This document shows, one piece after another, positions 1 to 12,874 of a stretch of DNA of 64,000 bases. The notes beneath the pieces are model-generated. The model did no database searches. It was not told the origin of the DNA and saw only the letters and a program-made list of their open reading frames with translations. The stretch is from Sipunculus nudus. Taxonomy: Eukaryota > Annelida > Sipuncula > Golfingiida > Sipunculidae. A program made the position numbers and the translations under genes. How positions within the stretch are numbered: position 1 is the stretch's first letter; every line of letters starts with the position of its first letter. The stretch lies in contig CM049306.1 in assembly GCA_026874595.1 (NCBI GenBank), positions 89,942,642-90,006,641 on the forward strand. The letters run 5' to 3'.

Positions 1-76
1 AAATATTACTTTAAATTCATCAACTTGGGCAATAAACATATTTTAGAAATAGAAAATAAATAACTACGTTACTAAC

Positions 77-219
77 CTGGCTAATTTCATATGAGCAGCT
101 GACCCTCACGTGATCATTTTCTCCACAGTTATGGGTCCCCATGCCATTGCTGAAGCAGTCCGAGATCCTAGCCTCGTTTCCAGTACACCTCACCTCATCC
201 AGCAAGAAGTCATCCGTCA
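77..219 (-). CDS. Gene A exon 5: C-terminal half of SRCR domain
   Basis: 143 bp, 2 nt + 47 codons, ending phase 0 at a GT donor. Shows LLDEVRCTGNEARISDC, THNCGENDHVRVSCSYE: the last four Cys of an SRCR domain. It directly follows the lectin exon; the 220-443 intron has no SRCR N-half. The rest of the gene is off the window. Confidence 0.85.
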
Positions 220-1257
220 CTGTTAAAACCCATCATACGTAACCGGAAGTAATAGAAAACTTATCTGAATAATTATATATAGAAATTCTAAATATTAATA
301 TGGGTGTTCACTACGAGAGAGCAAATTAGCAAAATGCCCTATTCCTTGTTTATTATATATAAAAAATAAAGAGCTCTAACAATGATATTAGAACAACCAT
401 GATTACTCTAATTTATATCTCTCTCTCACTTGTTCATACATACGTTTGTCTCTTGAGCAAAGCATTTGAAATGTCCAGGAGCATGGAACATCGAACCAGA
501 CGCCCGACGTGTCCACGGCGACGCATTGCTCCGGAGAGTGTTGGTTATCTGGCTCCCCGTCTTTTCCTTGCTGCCAGTTGTTAAAGGTCAACTAAAAAAA
601 ATCAGGACAATCAAAATACCCAACAGCAATCACAGTAAATGCCGGTCAAAGAGGGTTTTTAACATATAAACGACAGCTTTTTTCAGCGTTTCCGCTATTT
701 CGCTTGACATATAAACATATGTCATTCAGGCCTATTAAAAGCAAGATAGCCATTAGAACGTCCGCACGAAAAAACACGAGTTTTTTACTTTCAAAAGTGT
801 AAACTTACTCGATCCCTGGAACCATATTCAAATTCGCGATCTTTTCTGAGACAGTTTGCCAAAATAAATGAATGGTTCCTTATAAGCGTCTTGATAAAAT
901 CATTGGTGCCTGTATCCGGTATCCTTGCAAGGTCCCCACCAAGTTCTTGACATTTCTTGCGGGCGGCGGTTCTGTCGTATTGTCCGGGCACATATCGGAA
1001 ACACAAACTTCCAAACCCGCGCCAGAAAAGTGGACATGCTGTTAAAATAGAGTCAATCGAAAAATGTACATAATGCAGCTAGCATGCCATGTGCAGGTGT
1101 ACACATTTGTAGTCAGTGGCGTCAATTTGTCTTCAAGGATATGGGGATTACTTGCACCTTTACACACCCACACACCCACACACACCTTCACCATTACCCA
1201 CACACACCATCACACACATATAAATTCCAGCATTCCACAATAAAAGGTATATGCTAG

Positions 1258-1314
<57 letters not shown>

Positions 1315-4300
1315 TTATCATAAAATACACGGTTTTAAAAAAATCAGGTATTATGTTTCAAGTATATGTTAATTCTAAATTAGATTTAGACAATAAATTT
1401 TGTTTTCAACTTACAAGCGGACTTCTGATCAATCTCTATCGGTCCACTTGTGTGTCCCCCTGTGTCAGGTGAGGTACACGGAGTCCTTGTGTCCGCCTGC
1501 AGAATGTACATCTGGCCTGCGCACACGTATGATGACGTCATGTTTCTTGACACCTGTACCCCGTGTGTTATCTCTTCTGCCTCCACCAGTCGGAGGTCAC
1601 CCGGCATCGCCTTCAGAGGAAAAAAAAATAAAACAGGCATTTGGGCCTATTTACCTGTTAACGTTGAGCTACATTTAATTTACTTGTGATCGGTGGCTGA
1701 TTTAGGACACCGAAAGAATTATCTCCAGATTTCAAGATATAATTTCATTAAAAAATGTGGGACCCAGAAAATAAAAAGTGACCAAGGGTTCATGACGCTC
1801 AGCTGACTAGGAAAACATTCACAAAAGGATTTTTATCAATACCAAATTTTGTAGGTGGTATTCCCATTCAACTTAAGCACAACTCAGATGATATTGGTAA
1901 CAGAGACCTTATTTCAGGTTTCGAAGGAGATTTTTCATGGGCCTCCCTTGATGTCAAGTTAGAAGATTCCAGGTGCTATGGTTACAATTTGTGCCTTGCT
2001 AACAGGCAACCAGATCTTTGAAGGTCTCAAGATAATGCGTAAAAGATTGAAAAAAACTCCAGCTGGTGCAACCAGTCTGCAGGGACTGATAAAACACTCC
2101 ATAATGAATGTGCATGCAAAGAATTATGGTGATGAAATCATGAGTTGTTCAGAAACTTGAGGTTTTATAAAAATGTTCAATTATACTGAAGGGTACTTAT
2201 AAACCCTATAACTCAAAGGATATGGGCAACAGAGACCTAATTACAGATTTCCAAGGAGATTTTTTTTCATGGATGTCTCTGCATTTTAAATTAGAAGATT
2301 CTAGGTTGAGTGGTTACCATTTGTACCCTCTTTAAAGACAACTGCATCTTTATAGGTCTAAAAAATTGAGAAAAAAATGCATAAAAATTCGAATGAAAAA
2401 CCAGGTTGCACAACTAGTCTGCAGGAACTGATGAAATAATCAATCATGAATGTGCATGCAAAGAATCATGGTGATGAATTCATTAGTTGTTCAGGTACTG
2501 GAGATTTTGTATCATATTTTTAATTATTCGGGGGGGGGGGGGTTATCTTTGAGCCCCATAGCTCAGGTTATGTGTAACAGAGACTAATTTCAGATTTTCA
2601 TGGAGATTATTTATGGCCCTCCCTGGATGTCAAGTTAGAAGTTTCCAGGTCCAATGGTTACAATTTGTGCACTATTAACAGATGACAACATCTTTGGAGT
2701 TCTAAAAATAGAGAAAAAATGGGTAAAAAATTGAAAAAAAATCCAGTTGGCGACACCAGCCTGCCGGAACTATTAAAGACTTCATTATCAATATGCATGC
2801 AAAGAATCATGATGATAAATGCATTAGCTGTTCAGACAATTGAGCTTTTTTATCACATTTTTATTCTTCTGGGGTGTATTTTTGAGCCCCATAGCTCAGA
2901 GGGTATGAGTAACTGAGACCTAATTTCAGGTTATCGTGGAGATTTTTTATGGTACTCCCTTGATATATATTTAGAAGTTTCTTAGTCCAATGGTTACAAT
3001 TTGTGCCCTGTTAAAAGATGACCACATCTTTTAAAGTCTAAAAAACAGAGAAGAAAAACTACATAAAATAAAAAAAAAACAAGGTGGCGCCAGCCGTCTG
3101 CCGGAACTAATTAAAGACTCCATGATCAATATGCATGCAAAGAATCTTGATGATAAATGCATTAGGTGTTCAGACAATTGAGTTTTTTTATCACATTTTT
3201 ATTCTTCTGGGGGATATTTTTGAGCCCCATAGCGCAGAGGGTATGAGTACCTGAGACCTTATTTCAGGTTACCATGGAGATTTTCCTGTTACTCCCTGGA
3301 TGTTAAGTAAGAAGTTTCTAAGTCCAATGGTTACAATTTGTGCCCTGTTAACAGATGACCATATCTTTGAAAGTCTCAAAAATAGAGAAAAAAAAAACTA
3401 CGTAAAAAAAGAAAAATCAAGGTGGCGCCAGCAGTCTGCAGGAACTGATAAAATATTCCATGATCAATATCCATGTAAATAATCAAGGTTATATATATAA
3501 GTTTTTCAGATACTTGAGTTCGGATACTTTTTGTATCAAATTTTCCATTTTTTTTTTTTTTTTTTGGGGGGGGGGGGGGTACTTCAGAGCCCCATAGCTC
3601 AGAGGTTATGGGTAACAGAGACCTAATTTCAGGTTTCCAAAGAGACTTTTTATTGGCCTCCCTGCAAGTCAAGATAGAAGATTCTAGGTCAAGTCTTTAC
3701 GATTTATGTCTTGCTAACAGATGACTGCATCCTAGGAGGTCTCAATACTAGAGAAAAAAAATTTCGTAAAATCGAATTAATATAGGTGGCGCCACCAGAC
3801 TGCAGAAACTGATGAAACATTCCATAGTCAATATCCATGCAGATAATAATGGTGATCAATGCATTAGTTGTTCAGATACTTTAGCTTTTGTATCAAATTT
3901 TACATTATTCTGGGGGGGGGGGGTTCTTCGGACCACCATAGCTCTCAGAAGTTATGGGTAACAGAGACCAAATTTCAGGTTTCGAAAGAGACTTTTCATA
4001 GGCCTCTCAGTATGTTAAGTAAGAAGTTTCTAAGTCCAATGGTTTCAATATGTGCCCTGTTAACAGATGACCATATCTTTGAAAGTCTCAAAAATAGAGA
4101 AAAAACTACGTAAAATAAAAAGAAAAATCAAGGTGGCGCTAGCAGTCTGCAGGAACTGATAAAATATTCCATGATCAATATCCACGTAAAGAATCAAGGT
4201 GATATATACAAAAGTTGTTCAGATACTTGAGTTCAGATACTTTTTGTATCAAATTTTCCATTATTTCTTTTTTTTTGGGGGGGGGGGGGAGAGGGGGGTA

Positions 4301-7300
4301 CTTCGGAGCCCCATAGCTCAGAGGTTATGGGTAACAGAGACCTTATTTCAGGTTTCCAAAGAGACTTTTCTTGGCCTCCCTGCATGTCAAGAGAGAAGAT
4401 TCTAGGTCTAATCTTAACGATTTGTGCCCTGTAAACAGATGACCACATCTAAAGAGGTCTAAGAAGAATTTTGTTTTGGTTAAAATCGAATAAATATAGG
4501 TGGCATCACCAGACTGCAGAAACTGATGAAACATTTCATGATCAATATCCATGCAGATAATAATGCATTAGTTGTTCTGATACTTGAGCTTTTGTATCAA
4601 ATTTTCCATTATTCTGGGGGGTGGGGGGTACTCCGGAGCCGCATAGCTCAGAGGGTATGAGTAGGAGACCTAATTTTAGGTTTCCTGATCACCTGTAGTA
4701 GATCACAGTTTTGGTACTGAATGTGAAAAGGTATGTGATGGTAGTCTGTTCCACCAGTAGGTGCCCACTGGATTTTAGCCATTATTCTCTTAAACTAAAA
4801 TAATATCACAAATTTTGACCCTAAAGCTGATGAGGGACCATAGGCCTTATATGAGATGTAAAACGTCATAACAAAAAACAATATTATTATTTTGCAGCCT
4901 TCTAGCTTTTCTGAATCTTGTGGCCGAGTGACATAGCGCTTAACGTGGATTAGTTGCCTCACTTTGACAGTCAAAATTTTAAGAATATTTATGACACTAA
5001 ACAACCAATAAGGAACTTTCATATGTAGTTGCTTGAACACGTGACCACTGACCTTAACCTTCATGGATGAGGTTGAGATGTTGCGAAAAATAGTCTGTGT
5101 ACTCAGATATTGATTCTGACACAATTCTTAATTATTTTGCAAGGCATGATTTTAATTGAATTATATAGTTAGGCCTGTTCTACATTACTTAATTGCATCG
5201 TCTCATTTGAAATTTATGAAATGCTGCCAAATTTTCAATGGACATCCCATCGTGAAAAAGACTTTAATAACACTCGTCGCCATGATCTCAATACGCCCAA
5301 TCATTTGACCTTCATGGTGTATCTGACGGACAAGATATACATAGGGTGTTTACAAGGGCATTTCCCTGACCAGCAGTATCTTAGATAAATGGTTCTTGTG
5401 AAAAGGAACGAAGCTGTATTAGTGCTGATTACTATTATTATTACACTTCTTGTAATTGTTGTTGATATCATGATGAGAAAAAAATCAATATGTTGATTCA
5501 ACGTCAGATAAATCAAGTTTTATACAACTGTATAAAAAATATGATTATGACTTGTAAAGTGTAGTGTCTGTTGTTGATGTTCAGAGTGTTGTAAAGGGTG
5601 AATTTATAGAAAGTATTAACATTTTAGTTCATATTCAAATAGTTTATATAATAAGAGACTTTATATTTAATATACATGATTTATCACTATCTACATTTTG
5701 AACACGTCAAACAACCCGGCTTCCTTCCACAAACATGATAATAATTATTTTATAAATCACCAGTGAGGGATGAGAGAAAGAGATAACAGATATTGGAAGT
5801 AATTTACATTCAAAATCTTGTATGCATTTCGTTTTCAAGTTCACTTTCATTAATTTGCACATTAGAAAGTAACGAAACATGACTTTACGGCTAGATATAA
5901 AAAAGTTGTGATATTTTGAATCCGGTGAAATCGTTGTAATATTGGACAATTTTATTATATTTTACAAACTTTATCAAAATTAACGTTAACCCATATATTT
6001 CCTATTCTGTTTAATTTGTGTATTTATATTTTGTGTTACTTTCCTATTTTGCTGAATCTAAGCATGAACTGAAAATAATCTAAAGTTCCTGTTACAGCAA
6101 CTGGAAAATGAACCCTGAAAAAATAGAAACACACTCAGAGACAATTGTTTTAAATTAAAAATTAGAAATTAAACATTTATGCTTTAAATAATATTTTGTT
6201 GAAGCAGGTCACCTTCTAAATGTTCCGGAAGATTCTCCCTGATCCTAACAAAATATTACCAAAATCCGTTCATTACTTTTGAGTACGTTGCAAACAGACA
6301 AACCTACCGACGCCGATACCTCCATGCGGAGGTATTAATAACATGTCGAATAAATACATCTGGCAGGAGGAACGGTGACTTCATAGCAAAGACTGAAATC
6401 ATCTGAACACAATTTTTTTGTCAAATGATTGGTCGTGAATATATTAGTAAAAATATCTTAATGATATCAAACAGAAATGAACATGTGAAGTGAGCACAAG
6501 TGACTAACAATATTATCGTTTATTTTATTTATTCTAAAATAAAGGGTCAGTCATAACATAATGACATAGATATACAATATGTCAAATGTATTTCACAACA
6601 TAACAAAAGAAATTCGAGTGTCCTATCAATAGATCATATGCCCAATTTACTCTGCTGAATTTTTATTTTCATATGATCCGTGGTTAATTTGAATAAGCTC
6701 TCTTAAATAATTTTTCCAAGTTTGCGGTTTCTTAATTTAGTCTTTATGTTGCTTTCTCACAGTTCAAATGAACTCCGATCTCTGGCAATTACACGTCATG
6801 GATGTATATTACAATGCCTTTTATATATTACAACAGCATATATTTTAACCGAACGATGAATTTATATTTATCAATTGTCAACTGTCAATTTATACTTCTG
6901 TTTAAAAGAATATATTAGTGTTTTATTTTCGAAGTTAAGTGAGATTAATAAAGGTTTGTTTTTGAATTCAATATTTAATCAATCAAATCTACAGACATGA
7001 TATCAAAGTTTAAAGAAGCCAATCATTCCACGTGACTGGTGGCAGAGATCATGTCGACAGAAAATTTTAACGTTCGTTACCAAAGTATACCCAAATTCTT
7101 TAAGAATACAAAAAAAGTAATGAGCGAGATATGACCATACGCATTTCCCCTACGTTTCCTGGACCTTGGTTTTTCAGATTTTGCTTTTCAGTATGATTGT
7201 TTCAGAATATGATGATTGTTTGAAGGGACCATCATAACTTAACATAATTCGACAGAAGATAAGACTTAGTGTATAACGTTTAGAATCTTTCTTTTCTGAA

Positions 7301-7338
7301 AATTTTTATATATAAATAAAATCAATCGGTAGCAGAAC

Positions 7339-7393
<55 letters not shown>

Positions 7394-7880
7394 TAATATT
7401 TTTACTTATGTTACCGTGATGAACAGAAATCGCACTGAAAGATATTGAATTAATGATCTTGATATGACTCTCTCAAGAAAATAAATAACTGTGTATATAT
7501 CTTCAGGGATACTAATAATTACACTATGTGATAAGGAAAACCTTACCGAAATAATATTGCCAATGTTTATAATGATTAAGCTTCATTTATTTAGGTGTGC
7601 TAGTATATTTTATAGCCATCGTCTGGTATTCAGTCCAGTCATGCAGTCATGGTCAATTCTGATGCAATCTCATCCAAAATCGCTTATCCAAGCGAACATT
7701 TATCCGAACAAAATTATTGTTCCCAAAACAGGTCGGATTATCGACGCTCTGCTGTATTTCATTGTATATATCCCTCAATAATCACACAATCAATTTACTC
7801 ACTAAGTGTCCATAAGATTAACTTACCCCTTCGACCTCTAAAACAACAGATAGCAGCAGCGTAGCTGGCACCAGTATCAT
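77..7880 (-). CDS. Gene A: 5' part of CTLD-SRCR-EGF type receptor (3' end beyond window)
   Basis: Five exons on the minus strand: 7827-7880 (signal peptide), 1415-1610 (exon a), 809-1038 and 444-591 (C-type lectin domain), 77-219 (C-terminal half of an SRCR domain). Together they give 771 nt, exactly 257 codons with no stop, and every junction has GT/AG and matching phase. By comparison with gene C the missing 3' part should encode the SRCR N-half, the four-Cys exon, EGF repeats, transmembrane segment and tail. The product is inferred to be a surface recognition receptor. No lesion is visible, so this copy may be functional. The 6.2-kb first intron carries a pearl-like repeat array (1.8-4.7 kb). 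The signal exon is assigned because it lies upstream on the same strand, ends in phase 0 at GTAAGT, and no other candidate was seen. Confidence 0.75.
444..591 (-). CDS. Gene A exon 4: C-type lectin domain, C-terminal part
   Basis: 148 bp, phase 0 to phase 1, donor GTATGT. Contains NNWQQG, GEPDNQ at the sugar-binding-loop position, EQCVAV, VWFDVPC and MLCSRDK. The loop reads EPD rather than the mannose-type EPN. The last two Cys of the fold are present. Confidence 0.85.
809..1038 (-). CDS. Gene A exon 3: C-type lectin domain, N-terminal part
   Basis: 230 bp, starting with 2 nt and ending phase 0 at GTAAGT. Shows the CTLD signature: an early Cys, CFRYVPGQ, RKKCQELGGDLARIPD, TNDFI and FILANC. 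Continues into the EPDN exon at 444-591. Confidence 0.85.
1040..1414. repeat. Gene A intron with CA-rich stretch and (TA)n microsatellite
   Basis: A run of CACACCCACA-type repeats at about 1160-1216 is followed by an uninterrupted (TA)n tract at about 1259-1302 grading into TTTATA repeats. Short ORFs over it are compositional. Confidence 0.9.
1415..1610 (-). CDS. Gene A exon 2: conserved 'exon a' domain
   Basis: Phase 0 start (AMPGDLRLVEAEE), phase 1 end at GTAAGT, 196 bp as in genes C and E. It carries the shared GVQV and NMTSSYVC motifs (a potential N-glycosylation site) and a second Cys before TSPD. I do not recognise a known domain. It always lies between signal peptide and lectin domain. 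Confidence 0.75.
1777..4690 (+). mobile_element. Pearl-like tandem-repeat element, copy 1
   Basis: Starts with a left-end module (AGTGACC...TCATGACGCTCAGCTGACTAGGAA) shared with copies at 30456 and 53763. It continues as about eight diverged monomers of roughly 340-370 bp, each with the landmarks GGTGGCGCCA, CTGCAGGAACTG, ATTATTCTGGGG, CATAGCTC, GGGTAACAGAGACC and ATTCTAGGTC. Homopolymer G runs of 6-13 occupy the same place in several monomers. The right-end hairpin seen in the other copies is missing, so this copy is 3'-truncated. No transposase ORF is present. The pearl comparison rests on architecture, not on sequence search. Confidence 0.7.
4700..7336. other. Gene A first intron, non-repetitive part
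   Basis: AT-rich sequence with no exon, tRNA or convincing mobile element. A short inverted motif around 6305-6340 (ACCTCCATGCGGAGGT) resembles the ACCTCCG-type end of the element at 60.6 kb. Confidence 0.5.
7338..7391. repeat. (TA)n microsatellite
   Basis: Near-perfect TA dinucleotide tract in the first intron of gene A. Confidence 0.95.
7827..7880 (-). CDS. Gene A exon 1: signal peptide
   Basis: Encodes MILVPATLLLLSVVLEVEG from the ATG at 7880, a typical hydrophobic secretion signal, followed at once by the donor GTAAGT. It ends in phase 0, as exon a requires. Linking it to gene A over a 6.2-kb intron is inference from strand, phase and the equivalent exons of genes C and E. Confidence 0.6.
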
Positions 7881-8411
7881 TTTATCGCAAGGTATTTGAG
7901 GAAATTAAGTTAATTTCTAGCTACCTCGTCATTTTGTCTCTTGGTTCCCAGCAGGTTAGTTGTGCATTCAAATGCGTGTTCATGCCTGGAGAGTGGAAAT
8001 TCAAGAATATAAATAATTTGATTAAAATTGACAGGCTTTTATTTGCTAATTAATTTGAGTTGTTAATTGAACTGTGTATAATTGGCGTAAACCATCTGTA
8101 CAGATGCCAGTAATTGTTGTCGTGTATGTGCCAGTGACTGTTTGGATGATAATTATTTCACCCAGTTGCAAGTGACAGTTATGTACATAACATGTGGTTA
8201 TGTACATAACGTGTTGATTGGGTCACTCAGGGCTTTCTAAAAAAACCCATAAAATTGTTTTTATTTATATGACAGGTGAAATTCAGGTCCCTCCGTATCT
8301 TCCTGTCATGTTGTTCAAATGTGAATCTTATTCTCGATTGTAAATTCAGTTCTCAACATTATAGTATTATTTACTTTAAATAAATAAAGGTTAAACATTA
8401 TTTACTACTGT

Positions 8412-8413
<2 letters not shown>

Positions 8414-8451
<38 letters not shown>
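8414..8451. repeat. (TA)n microsatellite
   Basis: TA dinucleotide tract upstream of gene A. Confidence 0.95.
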
Positions 8452-8454
<3 letters not shown>

Positions 8455-9348
8455 ATATATACATCAGTACAATAAGTGAATCGATTATGAACAGATGTTG
8501 TGTATAAATAGCATGTATTTTGTTGTTTATAAAAGTAATTTAGAAGGAGATATCATTAATTAATAACATGTATTTCATTTGCGCTTTATTTTTGAAAATT
8601 CAAATTTATAAATCTTATTCTTATAAATGTTCACAGGCGGCTTCTCATATTGTGGAAAGATGACATTAAAGAGTAAAATCGCGACAGGATTTTTTTAATC
8701 ACAACTCGACCGTCTCAGCTCTTTATAAATATGTGAGTTGTCTTAAAATCATATTTACCATATATGTGCAGCAAAGTATTCTACATCAATCATATGAAAA
8801 TCATTATTTTTCTTGGGAAACACTGTTATTAGGTTCACAAAAAAGAGGGGCTGAACCCCCTTGCACATGTACACACGTGTGTCTGGAGTATTAGCAGCCG
8901 TCATACATTCACTACGCTTCGGCCAATTGAAATCAGCTTGGCTAAGTCGAAACAAAAGGCTAGTGAATGTCATCTTACCTAACCATGACATACGATGTAT
9001 GGGAAAAAAACGATCTGAGACAAAGTTCGTCCCGATCATTTTGTTATTTATCATATTTTATTCTATTCCCCAGACTTTATAGGTCGGAAAAGAGGGTTCA
9101 CGCCCCTGTTATCCTTCCCTGTAAAAACAGAATCAACGTTAGCAGTTCTTGAAACAGTGAATTTCATTCCCATGAATATCGAAATGTGCGAATTCCAGGC
9201 ATCAACGAAGTTTTCAGTGAAATACATTATAAATACATCGTTGTTTTTATTTTAAAACAAAGACAGGCTAGGTGAGATACACCGGCTGGCAGAGTGAGAA
9301 CCTAGCGATTTTACCATGCATGGGCGAAATTTGGTGAGGTTTAGGAAC

Positions 9349-9415
9349 GGGGGGGGGGGGGGAGGGGGCGGACTTTTTCAAAGAAGGAGACATACCGTAT
9401 TGACCCCCCCCCCCC
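9349..9415. repeat. Poly-G / poly-C inverted pair
   Basis: A G14 run, an A and a G5 run (9349-9368) face a C12 run (9404-9415) across about 35 nt, able to form a GC-only hairpin or quadruplex/i-motif structures. Run lengths may be unreliable in an assembly. Confidence 0.8.
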
Positions 9416-10488
9416 ATCACACACATTTTGTTAATCAAATGAACGTCACATTGGTATTAAAATGAGGTCTTATTTCATAGTGTCAAAGTTCCTGAAACAT
9501 TAAGGAACTGCACTCTTTACAAAATAAATGAAATACCAAAATCACTAATAATGTAACACGATTCTACATTGTTCATGATAGTGACATTAATTCATGTTGG
9601 TTTTTATAATGCGAAAATATATACTCATATATATGTTATTTATACCAAAACTAACTCCCCTTCCCCCAACTCAGAAATCGATTCTGAATCCACCATTAAT
9701 AACATTTTTATGTATGATTACACTATTGAGAGAAACGGGTGTTAAATATGACATACCCAGATACAAGGGGGTATATATATATGTGTGTGTGTGTGTGTGT
9801 TTGGGTGTAGGGGGATTCATTTAACGTCATCGTACCCTTACAATGGAGACTGGGTATATAAGCTAATGAACAACTTTATCCGTTTGAACAGGATTAAGTA
9901 AGTACATAGACACTTAATCTGACAAGTATATTTGGTAATCAAACAAAGCTTTTATGTGGGCCGGAGTGGGAAAATAGCGTTACCCTAAATTGCTTTTTTA
10001 ATATTTTTTAAAATGCTGACACGGCGATTACAACTATATTGCTGTATAGTACAAACAGAGGTAAATATTCCATTGTGTGATTCACATGGGTCCTTTAATA
10101 GCAATTGGTTGACTATAAAGTATATATTGTCCCCGGTTTGTTATTTTCTGAAATACATCTATTAAAATTTAGTAAACTAACACAATAGGGAGTAATTAAT
10201 GATATGGAAATAACCTTACGCCATAACCCCCCCCCCCCTCAAAAATAAAGAAAAACAACAACATACCAAGTTTTCAATGTATGCATAAGCAAACAGGCAT
10301 ATAGCTGTTGCAAATCCATGTTTTCACGATTTTAGACATACAACTTGATGTCTAAATACCGATCACAACAACCAATGTCAATCACTTGCCAAAGAATAAG
10401 GAAAAGGAATTATCATGTACCATATCTACATTGTTTAATTTCAAACCAAATACACATTAAAAATACCGCCTTAAGCTCTGACACAAAG

Positions 10489-11530
10489 GTGTAGCGATTT
10501 CAGATTATCCCCTGACGTTTACAGATCACCCCCTTACAATTTCAGATCACCCCCTTACGATTTCAGATTACTCCCTTACGATTTCAGATCACCCCTTACG
10601 ATTTCAGATTACCCCCATACGATTTCAGATCACCCCCTTCCGATTTCAGATCACCCCCTTAAGATTTCAGATTACCCCCTTACGATTTCAGATCACCCCC
10701 TTACGATTTCAGATTACCCCCTTACGATTTCAGATTACCCCCTCACGATTTCAGATTACCCCTTACGATTTCAGATTACCCCGTTACGATTTCAGAGCAT
10801 CCCTTACGATTTCAGATCACCCCTTACGATTTCAGATCACCCCCTTACGATTTCAGATCACCTCCTTACGATTTCAGATCACCCCCTTCCGATTTCAGAT
10901 TACCCCCTTACGATTTCAGATTACCCCCTTACGATTTCATATCACCCCCTTACGATTTCAGATCACCTCCTTACGATTTCAGATCACCCCCTTACGATTT
11001 CAGATTACCCCCTCACGATTTCAGATTACCCCGTTACGATTTCAGATCACCCCCTTAAGATTTCAGATTACCCCCTTACGATTTCAGATCACCCCCTTAC
11101 GATTTCAGATTACCCCCTTACGATTTCAGATTACCCCATCACGATTTCAGATTACCCCGTTACGATTTCAGATCATCCCGTTACGATTTCAGAGCATCCC
11201 TTACGATTTCAGATCACCCCTAACGATTTCAGATTACCCCCTTACGATTTCAGATCAACCCCTTACGATTTCAGATTACCCCCTTCCGATTTCAGATTAC
11301 CCCCTTACGATTTCATATCACCCCCTTACGATTTCAGATCACCCCCTTACGATTTCAGATTACCCCCTTACGATTTCAGATTACCCCCTTACGATTTCAG
11401 ATCATCCCCTAAGGATTTCAGATTACCCCCTAAGGATTTCAGATTACATTCTTTAGCTTTCAAATCATCCCGTTAAGATTTCGGATTACTCTCTTACGAT
11501 TTCAGATTACCCCTTAAGATTTCAGTATTT
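10489..11530. repeat. 21-bp minisatellite
   Basis: About 48 tandem units of TTACGATTTCAGATTACCCCC with T/C alternation (GATCAC or GATTAC) and occasional one-base length changes. It lies between genes A and B. The left boundary AGGTGTAGCGA and an inverted TCTCTACACC near 11730 suggest that the array sits inside a small inverted-repeat element, and a reverse-oriented unit (GGGGTAATTTGAAATCG) lies at about 11660-11676. There are no unique spacers, so it is not CRISPR-like. Confidence 0.95.
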
Positions 11531-11744
11531 GTCATATATTGATTCCATTTTTTTAAACTCATATCCTTCACGTGGTTTACTGAAATAATATATCACGGAT
11601 TAAAAGCATATGGGTTTATCAGTTAGAAATAAATATGCGGAGGTAACCTGAATTAGGTTCAGGGGTAATTTGAAATCGATTTAATGTTAGGGGGGGGGGG
11701 TAAATGAAATGGGAGTAACCTGATAAGTCTCTACACCAATTATA

Positions 11745-12258
11745 TCATTCATTATAAGTATGAGAACGTGACCCTGTAATCGCCACACCTTCAAACAGTG
11801 TAATAATAACATACACTAACATGTCACGATATTGAAATTAGTTTTCCATGGGACCGTGCAGGCCATGAGTATATTGCGACTGTTATTACTTTAGTGCAAA
11901 CGTGCTTATATATGTACACGATATTATATCACTTCTGGATGTGGCTTGGTATTTAAATATTGAACTCTGTGCCTAAATTTAAATCTGTTACATAGCTTGA
12001 TTCGAGAAGGCATATAGCATATTCTTTGTACATGATGAAGAAGTAATGTTGTAGAGTAGATTCGCATTACTGCGTATGTCATATTATATTAAGTAAGCAA
12101 ACAATATAGAAGATATTTCATGTATACATTCATATAATACCAATAGTCATTTGTTAACAATAACGATACTACAGTGGATATTTGTTAGTATTTTGCCCAT
12201 TAAATCTCCATATGTATGTATATCTGTATGTATTTTGTCCATTATGTTTCGTCATCTA
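11745..12258. other. Intergenic region 3' of gene B
   Basis: AT-rich; no gene or recognisable repeat seen beyond the end of the minisatellite region. Confidence 0.5.
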
Positions 12259-12313
12259 CTAGTGGTCCATTTGGTGTATTAGTCGCACACTTTGCTGCTC
12301 CAAAGTAACTCCT
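12259..12313 (-). CDS. Gene B: possible tail exon
   Basis: After a pyrimidine-rich ATACAG acceptor, 1 nt + 18 codons: GVTLEQQSVRLIHQMDH then TAG. It is 55 nt, like the gene C tail exon, and starts with the same Gly-aliphatic pair, but it lacks the basic cluster. Tentative. Confidence 0.4.
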
Positions 12314-12602
12314 CTGTATAAAGATTTAGAAAAACACAATTAAACATAGTAAAAATCATATAACATTCATTCAATTAATTTTAGAATCTATTTTATATTA
12401 TGCCATTACTGCCAGAAGGTCGATTCGAAACTGCTAATATATATTTCGACGTAGATAGTTCAAATTCGTAACTTTACTATTTGTATATGAAAGACTTTCC
12501 CAATAATTGCAAAGTTTCAAACAGGTATAGATTTTGTAGGGAGAGGAATTCGAATAGGGGAGCTTGAGTTAGAATTTGGCGGTATATAACAGATCCACAT
12601 AC

Positions 12603-12813
12603 ATCTTCAGTAACGCCATGCCGACTACTGTAAAAAAGGCCACGAGACTGGCTGCACATATCGTCGGATACACCCAAGCCTCGATCTCACATGGCGGGAA
12701 GTTGGTGTCCGCTTTCCTGGCTTCGACTCCGCCTCCAGCGTCTCCTGTCTGACCACACGTCGTCGTTTCGCAGACAGGGCATTCTTTGGTACAATCTTTT
12801 CCACCTCCGATTA
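12603..12813 (-). CDS. Gene B: Cys cluster and transmembrane exon
   Basis: 211 bp, 2 nt in, 2 nt out at donor GTATGT. Contains the family motif KECPVCETTTCG, an acidic/Gly linker, then a helix starting AWVYPTICAASLVAFF. If the donor were not used, the frame would run to a TAA at 12569-12571. The phase-2 donor shared with genes C and D argues for splicing. Confidence 0.8.
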
Positions 12814-12874
12814 CTACCGAATATAAACACACACTCTGTACTATTTACCAAATGATGTTCTGTTACTTAATAGC

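Larger units (their letters stand above)
7881..10486. other. Intergenic region 5' of gene A
   Basis: No gene seen. Holds a (TA)n tract (8414-8451), a (TG)n tract (9779-9800) and an inverted G-run/C-run pair (9349-9415). The promoter of gene A should lie in the first part, but I cannot point to a defined core motif. Confidence 0.5.

Noticed and set aside
10489-11530. CRISPR-like regular repeat
   Set aside because: Units are directly adjacent with no unique spacers, and the context is a eukaryotic intergenic region.
12569-12602. Gene B protein ending at TAA 12569-12571
   Set aside because: Genes C and D have a phase-2 donor at the same place and a separate tail exon; the GTATGT at 12597-12602 fits this, so read-through is less likely.
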